Source: Clostridiales bacterium | GTDB taxonomy: Bacteria > Bacillota > Clostridia > Saccharofermentanales > UBA5734 | Reading direction: 5' to 3' | Length of the DNA: 6,421 bases | Assembly: GCA_007133255.1 (NCBI GenBank) | Contig: SLMY01000184.1 | Location: 1-6,421, forward strand | Shown here: in pieces, positions 1 through 5,474 of the stretch | How the letters are laid out: every line of letters begins with the position of its first letter | How positions within the stretch are numbered: position 1 is the first letter of the stretch | The notes under the pieces: generated by a model | What the model was told of the DNA's origin: nothing | The model's input: only the letters and a program-made list of their open reading frames with translations | Database searches by the model: none | Made by a program: the position numbers and the translations under genes

Positions 1-1551
1 CGGCACCTGTCAGATGATCAGGATGACAGATATTTGCTGGTTCTGACTCATTCTGTTATCTGGGCTGTTGGCGGACCCGCCATGCTCTACGCTGACTCAG
101 TTTATCCTCACAGTCAGTATGGAGCTGCTGGCCTGGCACTTGAAGCAGGCGCCAGGGTGAAAAACGCGACTGAATGGCAGTACGGGCTTGCTTCAGTCAA
201 ACCACGCTGGAATGTGTCTGGCAGTTTCCAGCAGGTGCTGCCACGCTATGTTTCCTGCCAGTCTGATGGATCTGATCCAGTTGATTTTCTTGACCGGACG
301 ATACCAGACAGAGGTAAACAGCTTGCGGCGATTTTCAGAAAAGGTTACGAATGGCCGTTTGATGTCAGGAAAATGGCGGGATCATCATTAATAGACATGC
401 TTGTCTATCAGGAAACAGTTTTGAGAGGGCGTCGTGTCTTTCTTGACTTTCGGGAAAATCCCGGCAAACAACGCATTGATTTTACCTCGCTTGATGAGGA
501 GGCGGCCAGTTATCTGGTAAAAGCAGGGGCTGATCAGGCTTTGCCTATAGAACGGCTGCGTTGTTTGAATCAGCCTGCGATTGATTTTTACGCGAGTCAT
601 GGGATTGACCTGGCTGCCGAGCGTCTGGAAATCAGGCTTTGCGCGCAGCATCACAATGGTGGGCTGTCAGGTGATCACAACTGGGAGAGCAACCTGAGCG
701 GCCTATATCCTGTTGGCGAGGCAAATGGCAGCCATGGTATCTACCGGCCTGGAGGCAGCGCGCTTAACAGCGGCCAGGCTGGGGCTCAACGTGCGGCTGA
801 AGCGATCTGGCTAAAAAACAAAGGGCAGCGGGCAGACAGTAGCCAGCATCTTGCCGCGGATGAAAGCATGGACGATTGGACAGCAGCAGGCCGCACCAGT
901 CTGGATGACGTGAAATCAGTCTGGAAGCTGCCTGATGAAAGCGCCGGACAGGCAGCCGGCTTAATCAGCTGGCTGCAGCGGTCTGTAGAATCGTGTGAAA
1001 AGACAGGCGCTGTGTTCGGTGACGGGAAACCGTCTCAAACGAATAGCAGCTATGATGTCATGTCTGTCATCAGACAGGTGCAAAAACGAATGAGCCGTTA
1101 TGGCGGACCGTTTCGTTCTGTACAAGGGCTGCGTCAGTCTCTGAATCATAATCAGTCTGACCTGATCAGCCTCAGGCACCCGGTCACGATCAAGCACTTA
1201 TCTTTACTGCCTGACTTGTGCAGGTGCCGTGATCTGCTGATAACTGAAAAGGTATATTTAACCGCGATGCTGGATTATCAGGAGACAGGGGGCGGCAGCC
1301 GCGGATCTTTTCTCTGCCTGGATCCTGATGGAGTGCTGCCAGAATCGTTGATGCCGGATTTTTTCCGCGGGCGTCCGGTGGATCTTAGTAAAAATGACCA
1401 GATACAAGAAGCCTTTCTGACAGACGTAAAAGCAGAAGGCACGACTCAGGCGCGTGTATACTGGCGACCTGTCAGAAAGCTGCCATTGCCTGATGATGTT
1501 TTTGAGACTGTCTGGCGAACGTACCGTCAGGCTTATCAGATGGAATCGTAA
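1..1551 (+). CDS. FAD-dependent oxidoreductase, fumarate reductase/SdhA-like flavoprotein (5' partial)
   Basis: The reading frame is open from base 1 (CGG CAC CTG ...) to TAA at 1549-1551, so the gene begins upstream; TTG at 34 is merely the first start-like codon and is not the true start. Counting residues from base 1, AVGGP (22-26) followed by a GAAGLALEAGA stretch resembles the ATGG...GdG.alA..AGA region of FAD_binding_2 flavoproteins. QHHNGG (216-221) sits where these enzymes have their substrate-side H/GG motif. The segment at 234-261 (GLYPVGEA, HGIYRPGG, ALNSGQAG) is the C-terminal FAD-binding signature. After it come about 255 residues, including a helical part and GGGSRGSFL (430-438), which resemble the C-terminal domain of SdhA/FrdA/AprA. 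The N-terminal GxGxxG Rossmann motif, probably about 150 residues upstream, lies outside the window. The substrate is unknown. It likely acts in the cytoplasm, since no membrane segment is seen. The Gfo/Idh gene follows after 42 bp, suggesting a shared operon. The family call is firm; the specific reaction is not known. Confidence 0.88.
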   Translation, partial: RHLSDDQDDRYLLVLTHSVIWAVGGPAMLYADSVYPHSQYGAAGLALEAGARVKNATEWQYGLASVKPRWNVSGSFQQVLPRYVSCQSDGSDPVDFLDRTIPDRGKQLAAIFRKGYEWPFDVRKMAGSSLIDMLVYQETVLRGRRVFLDFRENPGKQRIDFTSLDEEAASYLVKAGADQALPIERLRCLNQPAIDFYASHGIDLAAERLEIRLCAQHHNGGLSGDHNWESNLSGLYPVGEANGSHGIYRPGGSALNSGQAGAQRAAEAIWLKNKGQRADSSQHLAADESMDDWTAAGRTSLDDVKSVWKLPDESAGQAAGLISWLQRSVESCEKTGAVFGDGKPSQTNSSYDVMSVIRQVQKRMSRYGGPFRSVQGLRQSLNHNQSDLISLRHPVTIKHLSLLPDLCRCRDLLITEKVYLTAMLDYQETGGGSRGSFLCLDPDGVLPESLMPDFFRGRPVDLSKNDQIQEAFLTDVKAEGTTQARVYWRPVRKLPLPDDVFETVWRTYRQAYQMES

Positions 1552-1593
1552 CACCTTTTAAAAACGACTGTCAGTCAGAAAGATGAATAAGAT

Positions 1594-2769
1594 ATGGACG
1601 ATCAGAACAGAAAACAGGTAAAAATAGTATTAGCTGGTGCCGGAGGTTATGGCGCTCACTATGCTGCAGATCTATTGAATCGGCGGCAGGAGAATGTTCA
1701 GCTGGCTGCCGTCGCGGATCCGATCGCACGAAGAAGTCCTGTCTGGCAGCAGATCAGCCAGATTCCCTGCTATGATGACCTTGAAACCTGTCTTGAGCAA
1801 GTGAAAGCTGACGCGGTGATTGTCTCAAGCCCTATCCAGTATCATAAACAGCAGGTCGCAACAGCTTTGGAACATGGGGCTCAGGTACTTTGTGAGAAGC
1901 CGCTATGCGCGACTCTTGAGCAGGGGAAAAAAGTAGTCAGCCTGTCAGAGCAAACAGGTCTTCATGTAGCGGTGGGTTTTCAATGGTCTTTTCATCCTGT
2001 GATTCTCGCGGCGAAAAAGGATGTCATCAATGGTTTGTATGGTAAACCGGAAACGTTCAGGACGATTGTCCACTGGCCGCGCAGCCTGGCATATTACCAG
2101 CGTAATAACTGGGCCGGACGCCTTAGGGACAGCGCGGGACTGCCTGTCTACGATAGCGTTATCAACAACGCGACCGCGCATTATCTGCATAATATGCTGT
2201 TTTTTCTGGGTCAGTCACCCGATGAAGCCGCTATGCCCGATCAGATTGAAGGTCGTCTATGGCGAGGACAGCCCATCGAAAACTACGACACGGCTTTTGT
2301 AAAAATGAAAAAAGACCTTCCAGATCAGAAGCCAGTGGAACTGTTGATGATCGCCTCACATTCGGGTGAGCAGGAAAGGCTTCCCCAAATTGAAATGCGG
2401 TTTAGCCAAGGCCGGCTCTATATGGAAGGCGCGAAACTGATAGGTGAAAGGTACGCCGAGTCTGCCAGCGGCGTTTCTGAGATAATTAATTATGGTCTGA
2501 CGCAAGGCGGAGAGGATGTAGCCCGCAAAACAGACGCGTTAATTCGTGCGGTGCTGTATAATGAAAAACCCGTCTGTCACGCCAGAACAGCCTGCCCGCA
2601 TCTGGCTGTGATCGACTGGCTGCAGAAGCATTGCTTTATAGAGCAGATTCCGCAGAGCAGAATAAGTGTGAAGGAAGAACAAGGATCAAAATGGTATTAT
2701 ATGCCTGGTCTTGATCAATTGATTGACCAGCTCGCTGATACCTTTCAGCTGCCTGATGGCTTTTCGTGA
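1594..2769 (+). CDS. Gfo/Idh/MocA family NAD(P)-dependent oxidoreductase
   Basis: This is a 391-residue protein with the two-domain plan of glucose-fructose oxidoreductase/inositol dehydrogenase relatives. The N-terminal Rossmann fold carries GAGGYG (15-20) after a beta strand (KIVLA), an acidic D42 after strand 2 (AAVADP), and the hallmark EKPLCAT (101-107), whose Lys102 is the usual catalytic-site lysine. The C-terminal alpha/beta domain begins near residue 130. Its segment 187-201 (DSVINNATAHYLHNM) is in the place where relatives hold the D...H catalytic/substrate residues, so Asp187 and His197 are candidates. Members oxidise or reduce a sugar, polyol or sugar-acid hydroxyl using NAD(P). 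The substrate cannot be told from sequence. ATG 1594 is the earliest possible start because an in-frame TAA lies at 1588-1590; the ribosome binding site is weak (purine-rich GAAAGA around 1578-1583). It lies 42 bp after the flavoprotein gene and 61 bp before the phosphofructokinase gene. The pairing with an FAD oxidoreductase suggests linked redox steps (inference). Confidence 0.92.
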   Translation: MDDQNRKQVKIVLAGAGGYGAHYAADLLNRRQENVQLAAVADPIARRSPVWQQISQIPCYDDLETCLEQVKADAVIVSSPIQYHKQQVATALEHGAQVLCEKPLCATLEQGKKVVSLSEQTGLHVAVGFQWSFHPVILAAKKDVINGLYGKPETFRTIVHWPRSLAYYQRNNWAGRLRDSAGLPVYDSVINNATAHYLHNMLFFLGQSPDEAAMPDQIEGRLWRGQPIENYDTAFVKMKKDLPDQKPVELLMIASHSGEQERLPQIEMRFSQGRLYMEGAKLIGERYAESASGVSEIINYGLTQGGEDVARKTDALIRAVLYNEKPVCHARTACPHLAVIDWLQKHCFIEQIPQSRISVKEEQGSKWYYMPGLDQLIDQLADTFQLPDGFS

Positions 2770-2814
2770 TGGTTAGTGACTGTTTTCTCATATGATCAGA
2801 GACAAATAAAAAAG

Positions 2815-2820
2815 AAGGAG
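2815..2820 (+). promoter_or_regulatory. Shine-Dalgarno site of the phosphofructokinase gene
   Basis: AAGGAG lies 10 bases before ATG 2831 within a purine-rich run. It is clearly stronger than the site before the preceding Gfo/Idh gene, and it supports ATG 2831 as the start. Confidence 0.8.
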
Positions 2821-2830
2821 ACTGAATAAA

Positions 2831-4117
2831 ATGAAAGCTAGAAAAGCGCTTGTCGCGCTGGGCGGAGGTCCGTCACCTGTTATCAACGCTTCACTGGCAG
2901 GCGTGATTGAACGCTGCAGAGACTATCCTGACGTTGTCAGTCATGTTTATGCCGCCTGGCATGGGGTAGAAGGCATTTTGAAGGAGGAGCTGATTGATCT
3001 TGATTTGCAGGAGTCTTCTGAGCTGGCAAGACTCAGGCACACACCTGCTTCAGGCGCGATTGGCACCTGTCGTTACAAGCTCACGTCAGATCGAAGTGAA
3101 GATTTTTCCAGAATCGTTGATGTGCTTCAGGCGCATGATATTGGCTGGTTTTTCTATATTGGCGGCAACGATTCTATGGATACAGCTGATAAAGTTTCTA
3201 AGCTGGCTCATGAACGCGGACTTGACGTTGTTGTAACGGGTGTGCCCAAAACAATTGATAATGATGTGGGTGATGAGCAGTTTACTTTAATTGATCATAC
3301 CCCCGGATATGGCAGCGCTGCCCGTTACTGGGCGAGTATTATCCAGAACACAGAAGAAGAAAGCCGCGGTATGAGTGTATCTGAATGTGTCTCAGTCTGG
3401 CAGGCTATGGGCAGGAAATCGGGATTTATCACGGCAGCGGCCCGGTTGGCTGATCCGCAAAGGGAAATGCCTCTGCAGCTTTATTTTGCCGAATCAGGAC
3501 ATAATCTTGATACGTTGACAGAAGCGGTAAACAGTCAGCTTCTGCGAAGCGGACGCTGCATTGTCATTGTTAATGAAGGCTTTGACGTAGGCCATATAGG
3601 TGAGGCCAGAGACGGTTTTGGCCATATTGAGTATGGTGCCAGCCAGCAGACGGCCGCCCAGATTGTTGTGAATCATTTAAACCGTGTCGGGCTGAAAGCC
3701 AGGGGCCAGGCAACCGGACAGGTACCGGGTGTCCTGCAGCGCTCAACATCTATTTACCGGTCTGTGGTTGATCTTGAAGAGGCGTATGAAGTAGGTGCTC
3801 ATGCGGTTAAGGTCGCGGTTACAAAAGGAACCGGTTTTATGGCTACTTTACTTCGGGAACCTGGCGAAGCCTATAAAATACGCTACGATCATGTAGATCT
3901 GCGCGAGGTCGCGAATTCGGCCCGCTTTCTGCCGGCAAGCTGGATCAGTGAAGATGGCCTGGATGTTACAGACGCGTTTGTGTCCTATGCCAAACCGCTG
4001 ATTGGTGATTGCTGGCCGGAGATTCCGCTTGAAAATGGCATACAACGCTTCGCGAAAATCAAACCTGTTTTTGTCTCTTCTCGCTGCAGTGACTATATTC
4101 CGGTAGGCCTGCGATGA
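2831..4117 (+). CDS. pfp: Phosphofructokinase, pyrophosphate-dependent type
   Basis: A 428-residue PFK-family enzyme, expected to phosphorylate fructose 6-phosphate to fructose 1,6-bisphosphate in the cytoplasm. Visible motifs are the N-terminal glycine loop GGGPSPVINAS (11-21), GGNDS (111-115), PKTIDND (139-145) with catalytic base Asp143, TPGYGSAA (157-164), MGR (193-195), NEGF (248-251) and PGVLQR (299-304). In ATP-dependent PFKs the corresponding sites read GGDGS and PGTIDND. Here Asp114 and Lys140 occupy the two positions that distinguish PPi-dependent enzymes (equivalent to Gly104 and Gly124 of E. coli PfkA), so pyrophosphate is the likely phosphoryl donor and the reaction is likely reversible. 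Asn113 replaces the usual Mg-binding Asp, and Val301 stands where E. coli has His249. The length exceeds the roughly 320 residues of bacterial ATP-PFK and fits the longer PPi/clade forms. The DUF1294 gene overlaps the stop codon by ATGA. The family is certain, the donor likely, and fructose 6-phosphate as substrate is inferred. Confidence 0.93.
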   Translation: MKARKALVALGGGPSPVINASLAGVIERCRDYPDVVSHVYAAWHGVEGILKEELIDLDLQESSELARLRHTPASGAIGTCRYKLTSDRSEDFSRIVDVLQAHDIGWFFYIGGNDSMDTADKVSKLAHERGLDVVVTGVPKTIDNDVGDEQFTLIDHTPGYGSAARYWASIIQNTEEESRGMSVSECVSVWQAMGRKSGFITAAARLADPQREMPLQLYFAESGHNLDTLTEAVNSQLLRSGRCIVIVNEGFDVGHIGEARDGFGHIEYGASQQTAAQIVVNHLNRVGLKARGQATGQVPGVLQRSTSIYRSVVDLEEAYEVGAHAVKVAVTKGTGFMATLLREPGEAYKIRYDHVDLREVANSARFLPASWISEDGLDVTDAFVSYAKPLIGDCWPEIPLENGIQRFAKIKPVFVSSRCSDYIPVGLR

Positions 4118-4407
4118 CAGACCTGATCAGGCAGCAGCATTTTCTTGTTTTCTTGTTTATTTACTTGTTGCTGTTAAACCTGCTTGGCTTCGCGTTGTTT
4201 GGACTTGATAAACATCGCGCGGTTCAAAAAAGCTGGCGGCTGCCAGAGGGGCTCTTTTTTCTGATAGCTGCGGCAGGCGCGGTTCCCGGACTCTGGTTTG
4301 GTATGAAAGCTTTCAGGCATAAAACGCGTCACTGGCAGTTTCGCCTGGGCCTGCCGCTGATCGGCCTGTTTCAGATTTTGCTTCTTGTTTGGGTGTATAA
4401 CCGGTAA
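4114..4407 (+). CDS. DUF1294 family small membrane protein
   Basis: A 97-residue hydrophobic protein with about three membrane segments: residues 9-30, 46-63 and 78-95. The conserved pattern of the DUF1294 family is present: NLLGFALFGLDK (22-33), RLPEG (42-46), then GMKAFRHKT (63-71) between helices two and three, followed by a glycine/proline-rich third helix. The family's function is unknown; the basic loop K-x-x-x-H-K-T probably faces the cytoplasm. The start ATG (4114) overlaps the kinase stop as ATGA, and only a weak GGTAGG sits upstream. Translation is therefore probably coupled to the kinase gene by reinitiation. This looks like the last gene of the plus-strand cluster. No link between DUF1294 and sugar metabolism is established, so co-transcription may only reflect convenience. 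Confidence 0.88.
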   Translation: MTDLIRQQHFLVFLFIYLLLLNLLGFALFGLDKHRAVQKSWRLPEGLFFLIAAAGAVPGLWFGMKAFRHKTRHWQFRLGLPLIGLFQILLLVWVYNR

Positions 4408-4442
4408 GCGGAAAAACGCAGCAGTTAACAGGCACGGACAGC

Positions 4443-4468
4443 ATCCGGCATGACAAACGGATCATCCG
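4443..4468. repeat. Alternating ATCCG / CGGAT / ATCCG copies in the convergent gap
   Basis: CATCCGG occurs at 4442-4448 and again at 4463-4469, 21 bp apart, with CGGAT at 4458-4462 between them. CGGATCATCCG (4458-4468) is a dyad around one base, and ATCCG 4443-4447 could alternatively pair with CGGAT 4458-4462. The copies are short and could arise by chance. Confidence 0.25.
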
Positions 4469-4473
4469 GAATC

Positions 4474-4511
4474 TGTGCGCAGTGGTTCAATGTGAATCAG
4501 TGACGCGCATG
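4474..4511 (+). other. Possible stem-loop between convergent genes (non-canonical 3' end structure)
   Basis: TGTGCGC (4474-4480) can pair with GCGCATG (4505-4511; five Watson-Crick pairs plus two wobbles). Nested inside, TGGTTCA (4483-4489) can pair with TGAATCA (4493-4499) around an ATG loop. The structure is better on the plus-strand transcript, because the G-U pairs become mismatches on the other strand. It lies 67 bp after the DUF1294 stop and just beyond the end of the isomerase gene. No T-tract follows on either strand, so it is not a standard intrinsic terminator. It could shape the 3' end of the plus-strand operon. Confidence 0.3.
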
Positions 4512-4519
4512 TAAATACG

Positions 4520-5269
4520 TCAAAGAGACATGCACTGGCGCAATGTGATATTTGCGTCCGCTGTCGGCCAGTACTCAAGCCCCATATAACCTTGATAACC
4601 GGCTTTGCTGATCTCACGGAAAATGCGGCCGTAATGAAGTTCACCCAGTTCCAGCTCATGACGCCCCGGAACAGAAGCGGCGTGGAAATGACCGATGAGA
4701 TCAAGGTTAGGCAGTATGGAGTCAAGAATATTACCACAGCTGATCTGCTGGTGGTAGATATCAAACAAGACTCTGATCTGAGGGTGCGCCAGAGAACGGA
4801 CCAGCTCGAATGTCTCATGACTGTCACTAAGAAAGACGCCGGGGTGATCACGTACTGTATTGAGAGGCTCAACCAATAAGGTGATCTTTGACTGATCGAG
4901 CAGTGGTTTACAGGCTTCCAGCCCTGCATACAGCGATTCAGACTGTGCGGCTCGCGATAAACCGCCAAGCTCAGGTCCTGATTGTGTAATTAACCGGCGG
5001 CAGCCGATTTTTTCCGCTGCTTCAATCGACAATTCAAGATCTTCAAGGTATTTTCCGCGTTGCTTTGGGTCAGTTAAGTTGTTACTGCGCGTACAGAACG
5101 CTGCAGGTGTTATATGGTGCTTTTCCAGAGCCTGCTGTAAAGATGAAAGGTCTTTGTTCCACCAGCTCCAGAACTCAATGGCTGGTAAACCTGTCGCTGC
5201 TGTTTTGCTGATTGCTTCCTCTGGTGCCAGACCTTCATAAATTGATTCAATGCAAACTGAAAATCGCAT
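4520..5269 (-). CDS. hyi: Hydroxypyruvate isomerase-like TIM-barrel sugar isomerase
   Basis: A 249-residue protein of the xylose isomerase-like/AP endonuclease 2 TIM-barrel fold, slightly shorter than the roughly 258 residues of typical Hyi proteins. Motifs run in the order expected for hydroxypyruvate isomerases: EPLN (134-137), DHPG (141-144), DIYHQQ (170-175), GHFHAASVPGRHE (193-205), GE (209-210) and GLEYWPT (230-236). Glu134 and Glu232 match the two catalytic glutamates of the family; Asp170 and a His near 194-196 are candidate metal ligands. Hyi interconverts hydroxypyruvate and tartronate semialdehyde; relatives isomerise 2-oxo-tetronates and other sugar acids, so the substrate is not certain. 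ATG 5269 is preceded by AGGAGG with a 5-base spacer. The gene converges on the DUF1294 operon and diverges from the ABC transporter gene. Functional ties to the neighbouring oxidoreductases are plausible, but the opposite strand shows it is a separate transcription unit. No glyoxylate-pathway partner is in the window. Confidence 0.88.
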   Translation of the reverse strand: MRFSVCIESIYEGLAPEEAISKTAATGLPAIEFWSWWNKDLSSLQQALEKHHITPAAFCTRSNNLTDPKQRGKYLEDLELSIEAAEKIGCRRLITQSGPELGGLSRAAQSESLYAGLEACKPLLDQSKITLLVEPLNTVRDHPGVFLSDSHETFELVRSLAHPQIRVLFDIYHQQISCGNILDSILPNLDLIGHFHAASVPGRHELELGELHYGRIFREISKAGYQGYMGLEYWPTADANITLRQCMSL

Positions 5270-5274
5270 AGCAT

Positions 5275-5280
5275 CCTCCT
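5275..5280 (-). promoter_or_regulatory. Shine-Dalgarno site of the isomerase gene
   Basis: On the minus strand AGGAGG is followed by ATGCT and then the start ATG at 5269. The ATG inside the spacer is out of frame. This strong site fixes the isomerase start. Confidence 0.85.
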
Positions 5281-5316
5281 GTAAATTTAATACGCGCGTT
5301 CTTTTTAAACATCTTT

Positions 5317-5325
5317 ACCATACCA
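5317..5325 (-). promoter_or_regulatory. Candidate extended -10 promoter for the isomerase gene
   Basis: The minus strand reads TGG-TATGGT, an extended -10 (TGn) with a 4/6 hexamer. TGTTCA (5345-5340) lies 17 bp upstream but matches the -35 consensus at only 3 of 6 bases. Transcription would begin near 5310 and give a leader of about 40 bases. It mirrors the candidate plus-strand promoter in the same gap. Confidence 0.35.
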
Positions 5326-5372
5326 TGCCGACTCAAACCTGAACAGACAGCCAGAAAAAAAGCTCATTTTTA

Positions 5373-5381
5373 TGGTATGAT
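5373..5381 (+). promoter_or_regulatory. Candidate extended -10 promoter for the ABC exporter gene
   Basis: TGG-TATGAT is an extended -10 element (TGn plus a 5/6 hexamer). No recognisable -35 lies 16-18 bp upstream, where there is an A-rich run at 5354-5361. A start near 5388 would give a leader of about 87 bases before TTG 5475. TTGACG at 5412 looks like a -35 but has no matching -10 at the right distance. Confidence 0.4.
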
Positions 5382-5462
5382 ATTGAATCAGAAGAATAGA
5401 TTTCGCTTATTTTGACGGGTCTGGAAAAAATCCGGATGCATTCAGGATGTTTGCTCTATCAT

Positions 5463-5469
5463 GGAGGTG
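5463..5469 (+). promoter_or_regulatory. Shine-Dalgarno site that selects the TTG start of the ABC exporter
   Basis: GGAGGTG lies 5 bases before TTG 5475. The ATG at 5461 overlaps this site, is in another frame and soon meets a stop. A second in-frame TTG at 5451 has no comparable site, so 5475 is preferred. Confidence 0.75.
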
Positions 5470-5474
5470 TTCAT

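Noticed and set aside
34..36. TTG as the start of the first flavoprotein gene
   Set aside because: The frame is open back to base 1, and the family's N-terminal FAD-binding Rossmann motif is missing, so the gene must start upstream of the window.
1557..1576. TTTTAAAA followed by GACTGTCAGTC as a terminator between the flavoprotein and Gfo/Idh genes
   Set aside because: The dyad has only a one-base centre, cannot form a stable RNA hairpin and is not followed by a T-tract.
2791..2796. TATGAT as an internal -10 box before the phosphofructokinase gene
   Set aside because: No -35-like hexamer lies 16-18 bp upstream and there is no TGn extension. The TCATATGA palindrome it sits in is short enough to be chance. 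A weak internal promoter remains possible.
4592..4879. 95-codon plus-strand reading frame antisense to the isomerase
   Set aside because: No ribosome binding site or family match, and it lies fully inside a well-supported gene on the other strand.
4462..4968. 168-codon minus-strand reading frame overlapping the isomerase gene
   Set aside because: It is a shadow of the isomerase in another frame. Its translation shows no recognisable family, whereas the isomerase frame has a full motif set and a strong ribosome binding site.
5430..5448. Imperfect palindrome ATCC...GGAT in the leader of the ABC exporter gene, considered as an operator or attenuator
   Set aside because: The arms are only 4 bp before a mismatch, and there is no T-tract or alternative pairing that would support attenuation.
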